From Bacteroidales bacterium UBA4814 (GTDB lineage: Bacteria; Bacteroidota; Bacteroidia; Bacteroidales; UBA7960), in assembly GCA_002402465.1 (NCBI GenBank), contig DHFW01000049.1, forward strand, positions 248,001 to 312,000: 64,000 nt of DNA. The letters run 5' to 3'. A program made the position numbers and the translations under genes. Each line of letters starts with the position of its first letter. Position 1 is the stretch's first letter. Below are positions 43,122 to 52,411 of this stretch, piece after piece. The notes beneath the pieces are model-generated. The model saw only the letters and a list, made by a program, of their open reading frames with translations. It was not told where the DNA came from and made no database searches.

Positions 43122-43208
43122 TAATCCTCACATCTTCCCACCCACTCATCTTCTCACTTTCTCACTTTCCCATCTTCCCATCTTCATGCCCTCATATCTT
43201 CTCACTCT
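43122..43208 (-). repeat. Pyrimidine-rich degenerate repeat
   Basis: Units such as ATCTTCTCAC and TTCCCATCTTC in series; its complement resembles 34043-34110. It reaches into the last codons of the acylase gene. Confidence 0.4.
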
Positions 43209-45289
43209 CCCCTCACCAGCACTTCCCGTTTCGCCAGATTCTCTTCCACTTCCTGGCGGCTGAGCCACGCATCGCGCATCTTCTTTTCGGCAAATAGCGG
43301 AAGCTGATCGCCCACGTGGGGGCTATGCGGCTGGGTGGCGTTGCCATAGGTGAGCAGCACTTTGGCCCTGACCTGTTCGCCAAATTCAGTAATGGCTACA
43401 TAGCTTTCACCAAAAAAGACCTCGAAGGTATTATTGTCGGCCGGCGAGAACTCCAGGGTACGGAAAAGACCCGCAAAACCTGCCCCACCATTTGCCGGCA
43501 GGTCATATTCACCCACACGGAGCCTGTAAACATCACCGTAAGGCACATCCAGGCTGCCATAAGCCTGGTGCAGCATGGAGGCAGCCCTGGCAAGGCTTTG
43601 CAGGGCCCGCTCCTTGTCGCGCAAGCCCCTTGGCGTGGTGACAGGCTGCTGCGAGTCCCAGGGGGTTTCGAAAATGGCATTAAAGTTATTGCCGGCCATC
43701 ACCTGCGCCCACCTTAAAAAAAGCACTGCGCCGCGGCTGTCGGCCCCAAATTGGCGATCCCATTTGGTCAAAACATCCATAGCCGCCATACCAAGGCTGT
43801 CGCTCACCTGGGGGCGCAGGGCCAGCAAGTCATCAAGGATGCGGTCGGCAAGCAACACACTATTGTTTTGCTGCAGTTCTGTCAGGCGTTCAAAGCTGAT
43901 TTGGTCGTCCTGCATCAGCAGGCGGGCCGACTGCTGTGGCCGCAGGCCCATGAAGTTGGGCGAAAGGTAGGCCGGGTAATCGTCAGGATCGAGTGCCTGC
44001 GGAATGGTGCTGGTAAAGGGCGGGTCGTTGGCATTTTGCAGCCAGCCGGTGCTTGGGTTGAGCAGGCGCGGCAGTGTTTCATACTCGTGCCAGTCCTGCC
44101 AGATGTTTTCTGAGCTGTCGCCCGGCACTATGCCGGCCCAGGTGCTCCAATTGCCATGCCCCCGACGGGGAACCTGTCCGCTGTAGCCGTAAAAAATATT
44201 GCCATCGCGGTCGGCATACAATACATTGAACAGGGGGATCTGGTTGGTTTTCATGGCTGCTTCAAACGCCTCAAAATTGCTTGCCAGCCCCATGTGATAC
44301 CATTGACTGACAATCTGAAGGGGATTGTCCATTCCTGCAAAACGCAGGGCCAGCGCCTTGCTTTCACCTTCTCTGATCACCACACCGTGGCGGCTGCTGC
44401 AAATCGTTAAGGTGTCGGTACGAAGGCTGCCGTCCGACTGTTTCATCCCAATCAAGGCCATGCGCTCATCGAAGGCCAGGGCCTGCCCGTCGAGCAGGTA
44501 CTTGCCATCTTGCAGCTTCAGTTCGTAGAGGTCCACATTGTCGATAGGGTTCACCGTATGGGTCCAGCCCATGTGGTTGTTGAAGGCCATGCCAAGGAAG
44601 GGCGATCCCACCAGGGTGGCGCCGTAGAGCATGAAGCCGGGGGTGTTGGGGTGGGCTTCCATAAACAACCAGAAATCGGACCATCTGAGGTGGGGGTTGG
44701 TAACCAGCATGGCATGGCCGCTGGCCGATTTCTGCGGGCCTATGGCCCATGCGTTGGAGCCGGCGCTCCAGCGATTGGCCAGGCCAAGATTGCCGCGCAT
44801 GAGGAATTCAAGGTGAAAAACCCTGTAAAAATGTGCCAGCAGATCAACCTCCGTTAGGGGAAAGACCTGGTGCATTTCGGTTGCAATCAGCCCGGGGTTT
44901 TCGGCAAAATAGGCATTCAATCCCTGCACGAAAGCCCCGACCAATTCCATTTCCTTTTCAGGAAGGCTTTCCAGTGCCTTTGCTGCCATTGCCGGAAAAT
45001 TGAAGGTGTGCACCAATTGATCGGTTTGAAGGTAATTTTCGCCCCAATATTCGGCGCCTCGCCCGCGGGCCTGTCCGTAAAGACTGGCAATGAGGTTGCC
45101 GTGGTTGTGCATCTGCGCCCAGCCAAAGGCATAGTAGAGGTCGGTCTCGGTTGGAGCATAAATGTGCGGCACGCCCCAGTTGTCCCATAAAATTTCGGTT
45201 TGGGTAAAGTGTTGCCCGACCGGAGTGGAACAATGGCTGCTAAGGCAGAAAGCAATCAACGCAAAGAACAGGATGATCTTGGTTCGCAT
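43202..45289 (-). CDS. Penicillin-acylase-family Ntn hydrolase (S45), exported
   Basis: A 695-residue amidohydrolase precursor that should cleave itself into alpha and beta chains. The nucleophile Ser is near residue 177 in SAGSNAWAIGP, the expected start of the beta chain; HLRWSDFW and NNHMGWTHTVNPID are the conserved following blocks. The start at 45289 gives a signal peptide (MRTKIILFFALIAFCLSS); a Cys follows at CSTP, so it may be a lipoprotein. Relatives hydrolyse beta-lactam side chains, acyl-homoserine lactones or other amides. The natural substrate cannot be told. It is transcribed alone. Confidence 0.9.
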   Translation of the reverse strand: MRTKIILFFALIAFCLSSHCSTPVGQHFTQTEILWDNWGVPHIYAPTETDLYYAFGWAQMHNHGNLIASLYGQARGRGAEYWGENYLQTDQLVHTFNFPAMAAKALESLPEKEMELVGAFVQGLNAYFAENPGLIATEMHQVFPLTEVDLLAHFYRVFHLEFLMRGNLGLANRWSAGSNAWAIGPQKSASGHAMLVTNPHLRWSDFWLFMEAHPNTPGFMLYGATLVGSPFLGMAFNNHMGWTHTVNPIDNVDLYELKLQDGKYLLDGQALAFDERMALIGMKQSDGSLRTDTLTICSSRHGVVIREGESKALALRFAGMDNPLQIVSQWYHMGLASNFEAFEAAMKTNQIPLFNVLYADRDGNIFYGYSGQVPRRGHGNWSTWAGIVPGDSSENIWQDWHEYETLPRLLNPSTGWLQNANDPPFTSTIPQALDPDDYPAYLSPNFMGLRPQQSARLLMQDDQISFERLTELQQNNSVLLADRILDDLLALRPQVSDSLGMAAMDVLTKWDRQFGADSRGAVLFLRWAQVMAGNNFNAIFETPWDSQQPVTTPRGLRDKERALQSLARAASMLHQAYGSLDVPYGDVYRLRVGEYDLPANGGAGFAGLFRTLEFSPADNNTFEVFFGESYVAITEFGEQVRAKVLLTYGNATQPHSPHVGDQLPLFAEKKMRDAWLSRQEVEENLAKREVLVRGE

Positions 45290-45485
45290 GGGGTTGGGTT
45301 TTTGGTTTATTGCACGAATATACATGGTTTTAATTTAATCTGCAAATGCATTGAAAATAAATGGTTTAGTCTATGTTTGCAGCGCTTCAGGAAGCGGTGT
45401 TCATTTCCGGACAATTGCTGTACGATTTTATAATGCCCTGGGCGAAAAATCTCTCCAGAACTTCAGTTGGCTGTAATGGCCTTAT

Positions 45486-46250
45486 TTATTGTCTTTTCTC
45501 CAGCTCCCTTATCCTTGTAATCGGGATACAAAACTCATACTCCACCCCGTCTTTTTCGAGGTAGCATTTGCGGGCCAGGCGGCGCACGCGGGTGAGGTAG
45601 TTGAGGTTGATGATGTGGGAGCGGTTGATGCGCATAAAGCCTTTTTCGGGCAGGGTGTTTTCGAGCATGCCCAGGTTCATGGTCACGGTTTGGTACTGGT
45701 CTTTGGCGGTATACACCTTGGAGTAGTTCCAGTCGGCCTGGATGTGGACAATGTCTTCGAGGTTCAGCAGAATAAAACCGCCCGAGTTACTGAGCTTGAT
45801 TTTTTTCTTGTAGTCGACGTTTTCGAGCAGGCTCATGTACTTTGCCGAGCGTTCCTCTTTGGCGTGATTGTAAAAATAGCGGCTGAGGCTGTGTTGCAGG
45901 GCTTCTTTATCGACGGGCTTGAGCAGGTAGTCGAAGGCGGCATTTTTTATGGCCTCGATGGCAAAGTTATCATAGGCAGTAACAAAAATTACCGAAGGCT
46001 CAAATCCCGATTCCTTTAACCCGCGAATAACATCAAAACCGCTCTTTTCCGGCATTTGAATGTCGAGCAGCAGCAAGTCGGGCTTCGTCTCAAGGATAAT
46101 GGGCACTGCTTTCACAGCGTCATGGCTCTCGGCCACTACTTCAATGCCATGTATGCCCGAAAGCATTGCCTTCAATTCTTCAATGCAGTATTGTTCGTCA
46201 TCAACAATGGCTGCGTGTACTGCGGGTTCAAAGGTATCAGTTACTCTCAT
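45486..46250 (-). CDS. LytTR-family response regulator
   Basis: A 254-residue regulator. The receiver domain (about 12-130) has the acidic pair in VDDEQ, the phosphorylated Asp near 61 (LLLLDIQMP) and the Lys in LLKPVD. The C-terminal LytTR DNA-binding domain (about 150-250) contains the typical block MRINRSHIINLNYL. Its start overlaps the stop of the sensor-kinase gene by 14 bases, so the two are translated together. Targets are unknown. Its partner kinase carries an in-frame stop (see 46237-48321). Confidence 0.93.
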   Translation of the reverse strand: MRVTDTFEPAVHAAIVDDEQYCIEELKAMLSGIHGIEVVAESHDAVKAVPIILETKPDLLLLDIQMPEKSGFDVIRGLKESGFEPSVIFVTAYDNFAIEAIKNAAFDYLLKPVDKEALQHSLSRYFYNHAKEERSAKYMSLLENVDYKKKIKLSNSGGFILLNLEDIVHIQADWNYSKVYTAKDQYQTVTMNLGMLENTLPEKGFMRINRSHIINLNYLTRVRRLARKCYLEKDGVEYEFCIPITRIRELEKRQ

Positions 46251-48129
46251 CGTGCCGGCTGATTTTAATGATTACCCTGGTTCCTGAGGCTTTGCCTTGA
46301 TCGTCAAAGACATCCTGAATGTCGGCAGAAATGTCCTCTTTGTAATATTTTTTGTAAAGGTTAAAAAATTCTTTCATAATTGCAAGCCCTTTTCCGGTGG
46401 AGGTGCCTGCTTTTTTTGCGGCCTGCTGCCGGCCTATGCCATTGTCGGTGATTTCGATCTCGAGCTGCTGCCCATTGGAGGTGATGTCGATGCGGATTTT
46501 ACCACCCTTCGGTACTGGCGAAAGGCCCTGCTTCACGGCATTTTCGGCATGGGTTTGCACCATCATTTTGGGCACCAACTGATGCAGGTCCACGTTCTTA
46601 CCAATGTTGATTTCGAAATCGAAAGCATTGTCAAACCGGGCTTTTTCCAGCTCCAGGTAGTCGCGGCAAAAGTTCAGCTCGTCTTCGAGGCTGCGGCGTG
46701 TGGAGTCGGCCGAGAGCAGCAATGAGCGATAGAGGCGCGAAAAACGGTGAAGGTTTTCGTTGGCTTTCTCCTTTTGGTTTTGGTTAACCGAGTATATAAT
46801 GGCGTTGATGGCATTCATAGTAAAATGGGGATCGAGCTGGGTTTTTACCATGCTCAGCTGCAGCTCGGTAATCTTCTTTTCGGTGTCGAGCCTTCGTTGT
46901 ATCTGCCGTTTCTGGATGTTTCGCGTTGTAAATGCAAAGCCCAGCATACCGGCATAAATCAGCAGGTAGTAAAGAAAGTTGAAATAATAAGCCGGGTTGG
47001 GGCCGTAACTCAGCAGGTAGTGATCCTGGCCGAGTTGCAGGCTGATTAGGGGCGGATAGGTGGTGGATTCCTTTACGGAAAACATCAATGGAACGGTTGT
47101 GTACCAGTTGATTGCTTCGGTGGCAGGTTTTTTCATCCCTGCCCTGAAAACATGAAGTTCTGACTCGCTTAAACTGAGCGTCACAGCCTCCAGTGCTCCA
47201 TTTCCATCGAAATCGAAGTGCTGTAAAAGGGCAAGACTATTGATTGAGCTCAGGGGAGAGCGTTTATTTAAGGAGAGGTTGTACACAAAAGTGCCCTCCC
47301 TGGCATTGGTAAAAACGACCATTGGTTGACCAGCGCAGTTGTGGGTAACAAAGAAAGCGCTCACGTTCATGCCGGTATCGATGGTGTCGGTTATTTTGCC
47401 CTTTTGACTGAAGCTATACAACACCGCATTTTCGTTAAAATGCCCCCTCAGGCTTATTCCTTTAAGTTCGGTTGCTCCATCCTTTTCAATCAACAAAGGC
47501 ACAAAGGAGGTAGATCGCCCGGGAATCTCCACGGGTTCAAACAGAAACTCAAGGTTCTGATCAAGCATCATCAGCCAGTTGCTGTGATCATGATACCTGG
47601 CCAGCAAAGGATCGATATTGGATGAGGACATCCCCCTCATAATAATCTCTGGCTGCCCGTTTCCGGTTATGTCGGCCTGAAAAAGTCCGTTAATGTGGTA
47701 AGAGGACTCAGGGGAACGAGCCAGGGAGTCCTGGTCGATATAATAGGCAAAAACGCTCCTTGGGAAACGGGAAAACCCGGTTCCTAGTCCAAATATCAGC
47801 TCCTTGTTTCCATCACCGTTCAGGTCCTGCATTTCTGCTTCCAATAACCAAAGGTCGGGCTTGCCCCTTCCTGGTCCTGCCAGCGTAATGAAACGGATGC
47901 TGATAGAAGGATCGGGGTTATACAAATCTTTTACTGAATGAAGGAAAATGCTGTCGGATTTCAGGGTAAAGAAGAACAATTCCTTCTGCCCGCATTGATT
48001 GTAATCGCCCGAAATGGCGAAGGAGGGCCTGCCCATACCTTCTACTACCCCATTAAAATTCCATTGGTGGTACAATGTCTCCTTGTGATCGTAGATCGCA
48101 ACCCAGGTAAAAACCCCGGTATCTCTCAT
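46237..48129 (-). CDS. LytS-type sensor histidine kinase, main part after an in-frame amber codon
   Basis: 630 codons from the first ATG after the stop at 48172-48174. Residues about 40-340 form a propeller-like region with FG-GAP/VCBS-type motifs (DLNGDGNKELIFG, DITGNGQPEIIM, DFDGNGALEAV), probably extracellular. A membrane helix (YYFNFLYYLLIYAGMLGF) follows, then the His_kinase domain with DPHFTMNAINAI (phospho-His) and an ATPase domain (NAVKQG, TDNGIG, GKGLAIM). The N-terminal membrane anchor lies upstream of the amber codon at 48172-48321. Without it this fragment has no export signal, so function is doubtful unless the stop is read through or is a sequence error. Confidence 0.8.
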   Translation of the reverse strand: MRDTGVFTWVAIYDHKETLYHQWNFNGVVEGMGRPSFAISGDYNQCGQKELFFFTLKSDSIFLHSVKDLYNPDPSISIRFITLAGPGRGKPDLWLLEAEMQDLNGDGNKELIFGLGTGFSRFPRSVFAYYIDQDSLARSPESSYHINGLFQADITGNGQPEIIMRGMSSSNIDPLLARYHDHSNWLMMLDQNLEFLFEPVEIPGRSTSFVPLLIEKDGATELKGISLRGHFNENAVLYSFSQKGKITDTIDTGMNVSAFFVTHNCAGQPMVVFTNAREGTFVYNLSLNKRSPLSSINSLALLQHFDFDGNGALEAVTLSLSESELHVFRAGMKKPATEAINWYTTVPLMFSVKESTTYPPLISLQLGQDHYLLSYGPNPAYYFNFLYYLLIYAGMLGFAFTTRNIQKRQIQRRLDTEKKITELQLSMVKTQLDPHFTMNAINAIIYSVNQNQKEKANENLHRFSRLYRSLLLSADSTRRSLEDELNFCRDYLELEKARFDNAFDFEINIGKNVDLHQLVPKMMVQTHAENAVKQGLSPVPKGGKIRIDITSNGQQLEIEITDNGIGRQQAAKKAGTSTGKGLAIMKEFFNLYKKYYKEDISADIQDVFDDQGKASGTRVIIKISRHDESN

Positions 48130-48171
48130 GTAAATTCTTTCTGAATTCCCATCAAGGGTCAGGTCGTCGCA

Positions 48172-48321
48172 CTACTCATAAACCCCTTGGGCCAGCTTCT
48201 TAGTTTGCACCACTTCGAGCAGGTACCGGTCGTAATTAAAGGGCAGGAAAAGAATAATGATTACCGCAGGAATTACAGGTAAAACAAAGGGATTGACCAG
48301 AAAAGCGAGCAGCTTCTTCAT
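48172..48321 (-). pseudogene. N-terminal part of the sensor kinase, ends at TAG
   Basis: 49 codons from ATG (MKKLLAFLVNPFVLPVIPAV, one membrane helix, then YDRYLLEVVQTKKLAQGVYE) to TAG. The frame continues directly after the TAG as CDDLTLDGNSERIY and joins the kinase at 48129 in the same frame. Together the two parts make a normal kinase of 694 sense codons with one amber codon at position 50. Confidence 0.75.
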
Positions 48322-48449
48322 GCCCTTGCGCTAAAAAAAACCACAAATATTCGTCCTTGGGGAGGGGCTAAACCGTACTAAAATAATAAAAAGAACATTT
48401 TAAAAACAGAAAATTTTATTTTATGTGTTTTTGGGGTAATAAAATCATT

Positions 48450-48649
48450 CGACCCCTTCAGGGTCGTTGATTTTCTAATCCATTTGTTTTGTTATAAACA
48501 TATGACCCCTACGGGGTCAAAAAAGGAATCCAGTGAATTGCTTTGGTTTTGATTGCAATAATTTCCTGCAGAATAATGATCCTGAAGGGATCACATGTTT
48601 ATAGCCTGGAGAAATGTCACAACAAAAAAAAACGACACTGAAGGGGTCG
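48450..48649. repeat. 200-bp nested inverted-repeat element
   Basis: The ends CGACCCCTTCAGGGTCGTT (48450) and CGACACTGAAGGGGTCG (48633-48649) are inverted. Inside, ATAAACATATGACCCC (from 48494) is inverted to GGGATCACATGTTTAT (ending 48602). Each of the four sites is also a small hairpin by itself. No reading frame inside. It looks like a non-autonomous mobile element. Confidence 0.65.
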
Positions 48650-48777
48650 AAGGGGCAAGAAAAATACCTCGTCTTTCAAACCATAAAATTAAAACAGATA
48701 TTTAATATTTGCAATAGCTTAATAATGTTTTATGGTCCCAAAGTTCAATTTAGGAGAGGGAAAAGGCTAAAATAAAG

Positions 48778-48810
48778 AAACCGCCTCATTTATGAAAAAT
48801 AAGGCGGTTT
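48778..48810 (-). terminator. Terminator after tRNA-Gln
   Basis: AAACCGCCT and AGGCGGTTT pair around a loop of about 15 bases, downstream of the tRNA on the minus strand. Confidence 0.55.
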
Positions 48811-48821
48811 CAGTGTTAAAG

Positions 48822-48892
48822 TTGACCGATCAGGATTCGAACCTGAACAGGCAGAACCAAAATCTGCAGTGCTACCGTTACACCATCGGTCA
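48822..48892 (-). tRNA. tRNA-Gln (anticodon TTG)
   Basis: 71 bases on the minus strand. The acceptor arm TGACCGA pairs with TCGGTCA, with discriminator A and no encoded CCA. The D-loop is GGTGTAACGGTAGCAC, the anticodon loop TTTTGGT carries TTG, and the T-arm contains GGTTCGAATCC. It reads CAA (and probably CAG) codons. Confidence 0.95.
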
Positions 48893-49157
48893 ATACTTTT
48901 GGTTTCGGGTTGCAAAGATAAAACTATTTTTTTTTCGGTCAATTATTTTTTACAAAATAATGCCTTCCCATAACATAAATACTACCATTTCGTTAAATAT
49001 AATAATTCAGGTTAAGTGCTGTATTTTAGGTGTTTGTGAATGAATGTTAAAAACCCGATTTTTTCCTGTGTTTTTTCATAACTTCGCAGGCGATTTAAAA
49101 ACGGGCGCTTGCTTTAGGCCTGTTTAGTCATCTTACCCCAAAAATCCTTTGCGAACA

Positions 49158-52100
49158 ATGGACGAAAAGTTGTACAAAAAGATCGACAACTACCTGGCCT
49201 GGGCGGCATTTGCCGTGGCAGCCCTTGTTTTTATGATGACCGTTGAGCCCACCGCCAGCTTCTGGGATGCCGGCGAACGCCTCTCGGTTTCTTACAAGTT
49301 GCAGATTGGTCACCCCCCGGGAGCCCCGCTCTACCAAATGATGGCCCGTATGTTTTCCCTGTTGGCCCTGGGCGATGTGAGCCGGGTGGCCTTCTGGATC
49401 AACGCCATGTCGGCCTTCTTTGGAGCCCTCACCGTTAGTTTTCTTTTCCGAACCATTACCATACTGGCCAAAAAGCTGGTGGCCGCTACCGGCGAGGTAA
49501 CCCGCGAAAAGGCCATTGCCATTTTCGGAAGTGGCTTTGTGGGTGCCATGGCCCTTACTTTTAGCGATTCCTTCTGGTTCACTGCCGTGGAAGCTGAAGT
49601 ATACGTTACCTCGCTTTTCCTTACTGCATTCGTTTTCTGGTCCATCCTTAAGTGGGAAGCTTCAGCTCATGAAAGGGACAACCTGAAATGGCTGGTGCTG
49701 ATTGCATACATCATCGGGCTCTCAATCGGAGTGCATATGCTTAACCTGCTGGCCATCCCAGCCATAGTTTTTGTATATTATTTCAAGAAATTTGAACCTA
49801 CCCCCAAGGGCATTATCTTTACCGGAATTATTTCAGTGGTTCTGCTGGGTTTTATCATGAGTGTGCTGATTCCCGGCCTGCTTACCCTCGATTGGTGGTT
49901 CGAAAAATTCTTTGTCAACACCCTCAGGCTGCCATTCCATACCGGTACCCTGGCGTTTTTCCTGGCACTGATTGCAAGTATTGCCTATGGCCTATACTAC
50001 ACCCATAAGCACAAGAAGGTGTTGCTTAATACCATTATCCTGGCTTTCACCTTTATCGTGATCGGCTACTCCTCTTTCTTTATGCTGGTCATTCGCTCCA
50101 ATGCCCATGTGCCCATCAACGAAAACGCCCCCAAGGATGCCCTGGCCATGAAAGCCTACCTGGGCCGCGAACAATACGGCTCCTGGCCGCTGTTGCATGG
50201 CCCCTATTACAACTCTCCCATGATCGATGCCGTTGATGGGCGCCCTGTTTTTGGCAAGAACCGCGAAACCCGGCGCTACGAGGTAATCAACCCCCGTATT
50301 GGAGTGGAACCGGTATATCATCCCGACTTTACCACTATTTTCCCCAGGATGCACAGTAGCCGCCCGCCCATTCATGTGAACGGCTATAAAAACTGGGGCA
50401 ACGTTAAAGGCAGGCCAATGCGCTTTACCAATCCCGAAGGCAGAACCGAGGTGATTGAGAAGCCAACCTTTGGCGAAAACCTGCGGTTTTTCTTTGCCTA
50501 TCAAATGGGGCATATGTATTGGCGGTATTTTATGTGGAACTTCTCCGGAAGGCAAAACGACATTCAAGGCCATGGCAGCCCGGTGGAAGGCAACTGGGTG
50601 AGCGGAATCAAATTTATCGATGCGGCCCGCCTGGGTCCGCAGGATAACTTGCCCGAAAGCATGACCTCCAACAGGGGCTACAACCGATACTATATGCTGC
50701 CGCTATTGCTGGGAATTATTGGCATGCTGTTTCAGCTGCGCCGCCGTCCCAACGACACCCTGGTGGTGGCCCTGCTGTTCTTCATGACCGGCATGGCCAT
50801 TATCATTTACCTGAACCAAACACCTTACCAGCCTCGCGAGCGCGATTACTCATACATAGGTTCGTTTTATGCCTTCTCTATATGGATCGGGCTTGGGGTG
50901 CTGAGCATCTATCATTTCCTAGCCAAAAAACTCAATGGAAAAATGGCTGGCTCCGCGGCTATTGTTATTGCCCTGCTGGCCGCTCCTGTGCTTATGGCGA
51001 AAGAAAACTGGGATGACCACGACCGCTCGGGCCGCTACCTCACCCGCGATGTGGCCATTAATTACCTGAATTCCTGCGCTCCCAATGCCATTATTTTTAC
51101 CAATGGCGACAACGATACCTTCCCGCTCTGGTATGTGCAGGAGGTAGAAGGCATACGTACCGATGTGAAAGTGGTGAACCTGAGCCTGCTCAATACCGAC
51201 TGGTACATCGACAATATGATGCGGCGCAAAACCTATGATGCCGACCCGGTGCCCTTTAGCCTCGAACCGCGACAATACCGCGATGGCACCCGCGACTTTG
51301 TGTACATGGTCGAAAACCCCAACCTCTCGGGCTACCAGGATTTGCGCAGCATAATACAGTTTGTGGGCAGCGACGATCAACGTACCCGCCTGCCTACCAC
51401 ACGTGGGTACGAAGATTATATTCCTACCAAGAATTTCCGCCTGCCTGTCGATGCGGCCAAGGTGCTGGCCAACGGCACCGTGGCCCCCGAAGATGCCCAT
51501 CTGATTGTGCCGGCCGTAGAGTGGACCATCGACGAGTATGGCCTCAATAAAAACCATTTGATGGTGCTCGATTTTCTGGCCACCAACAACTGGGAGCGCC
51601 CCGTGTATTTTGCCATTACCACCGGTGGTGACTCATACATGGGCCTGGAAGAGTACTTCCAGCTCGAAGGCATGGCTTACCGCCTGGTGCCCATTCGTAC
51701 CCCCGACGTGGACGGTCAGCCCGGTCGCATCAACACCCGCATACTTTACGACAACATCATGAACAAGTTCGTGTGGGGCAACATCAACGACCCGAAGGTA
51801 TACCTGAACGAAGACCACCGCCGCCTCACTGTTAATTTTCGCAACATCATGCAGCGCCTGGCCCATGCCCTGATTGAAGAAGGAAAGACCGACTCGGCCG
51901 TGGCCGTGCTCGACCGTGCCATGGAGCTGATGCCCGAAAACCAGGTGCCCTACAATTATTTCAACCTGCTGCTGGCCGAAGCTTACTACTATGCCGAGGA
52001 GTCTGAAAAGGCCGGCGCCATTGCCATGCGCCTGGCAGAGCTCTATTCGCAAGACCTGGAGTATTATTTCTCCATTACCGGTCCGAAAGCCAGCTTCCTC

Positions 52101-52238
52101 GAACGAAACAAACAGGAAGCCCTGGCAGTGCTGCAACGAATACAGTTTCTTGCCAGTGCCTTCGATCAGAACGAAATCTCTGAGTTCGCAAAAGAAAGTT
52201 TCGACACCTATTACCAGCTTTTCCTCAGAGGATTCTGA
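49158..52238 (+). CDS. DUF2723-family membrane protein, probable GT-C glycosyltransferase
   Basis: A 1026-residue protein with about ten transmembrane helices in the first half and at 680-780 (by nucleotide about 50690-51010), then a soluble C-terminal part ending in a helical, TPR-like stretch (VPYNYFNLLLAEAYYYAEE). The N-terminal pattern FWDAGERLSVSYKLQIGHPPG has the acidic residue expected for the lipid-phosphate-sugar-dependent GT-C fold. The family is annotated DUF2723 and is related to protein O-mannosyltransferases. I start it at the ATG at 49158 and not at TTG 49149. A role in protein O-glycosylation is plausible but unproven. Confidence 0.8.
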   Translation: MDEKLYKKIDNYLAWAAFAVAALVFMMTVEPTASFWDAGERLSVSYKLQIGHPPGAPLYQMMARMFSLLALGDVSRVAFWINAMSAFFGALTVSFLFRTITILAKKLVAATGEVTREKAIAIFGSGFVGAMALTFSDSFWFTAVEAEVYVTSLFLTAFVFWSILKWEASAHERDNLKWLVLIAYIIGLSIGVHMLNLLAIPAIVFVYYFKKFEPTPKGIIFTGIISVVLLGFIMSVLIPGLLTLDWWFEKFFVNTLRLPFHTGTLAFFLALIASIAYGLYYTHKHKKVLLNTIILAFTFIVIGYSSFFMLVIRSNAHVPINENAPKDALAMKAYLGREQYGSWPLLHGPYYNSPMIDAVDGRPVFGKNRETRRYEVINPRIGVEPVYHPDFTTIFPRMHSSRPPIHVNGYKNWGNVKGRPMRFTNPEGRTEVIEKPTFGENLRFFFAYQMGHMYWRYFMWNFSGRQNDIQGHGSPVEGNWVSGIKFIDAARLGPQDNLPESMTSNRGYNRYYMLPLLLGIIGMLFQLRRRPNDTLVVALLFFMTGMAIIIYLNQTPYQPRERDYSYIGSFYAFSIWIGLGVLSIYHFLAKKLNGKMAGSAAIVIALLAAPVLMAKENWDDHDRSGRYLTRDVAINYLNSCAPNAIIFTNGDNDTFPLWYVQEVEGIRTDVKVVNLSLLNTDWYIDNMMRRKTYDADPVPFSLEPRQYRDGTRDFVYMVENPNLSGYQDLRSIIQFVGSDDQRTRLPTTRGYEDYIPTKNFRLPVDAAKVLANGTVAPEDAHLIVPAVEWTIDEYGLNKNHLMVLDFLATNNWERPVYFAITTGGDSYMGLEEYFQLEGMAYRLVPIRTPDVDGQPGRINTRILYDNIMNKFVWGNINDPKVYLNEDHRRLTVNFRNIMQRLAHALIEEGKTDSAVAVLDRAMELMPENQVPYNYFNLLLAEAYYYAEESEKAGAIAMRLAELYSQDLEYYFSITGPKASFLERNKQEALAVLQRIQFLASAFDQNEISEFAKESFDTYYQLFLRGF

Positions 52239-52261
52239 CCCGAAAGGCTAAAATTTCCCTC

Positions 52262-52313
52262 ACACCCCTGTGGATACACGCTCTAATGTGCTAAAAAACA
52301 GGGGTGTTTTTTT
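52262..52313 (+). terminator. Terminator after the DUF2723 gene
   Basis: ACACCCCTG and CAGGGGTGT pair across a 28-base loop, followed by T7. Confidence 0.6.
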
Positions 52314-52332
52314 ATTATTGGAAAAAAAGTAT

Positions 52333-52340
52333 TACTTTTG
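52333..52340 (+). promoter_or_regulatory. -7 element of the rimP-nusA-infB promoter
   Basis: TACTTTTG, an exact TAnnTTTG, 71 bases before rimP. The upstream T-rich stretch has no TTG at the right distance. Confidence 0.45.
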
Positions 52341-52411
52341 CGCAGAATATTGCAGAACGCCAATTTGTTGAGGGGGCAATTAAGTCCCCTCTTTCTATAG
52401 GTGCCATTAAT

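Noticed and set aside
43202..45289. Dedicated beta-lactam resistance role for the acylase together with the OXA remnant
   Set aside because: The two genes are 14 kb apart, one is dead, and acylases of this family have many substrates; nothing in the sequence links them.
48172..48174. TAG read as an amino acid through a changed genetic code
   Set aside because: I noticed no other in-frame TAG breaking a conserved gene in the window, so a local mutation or error is simpler. I did not survey TAG use systematically.
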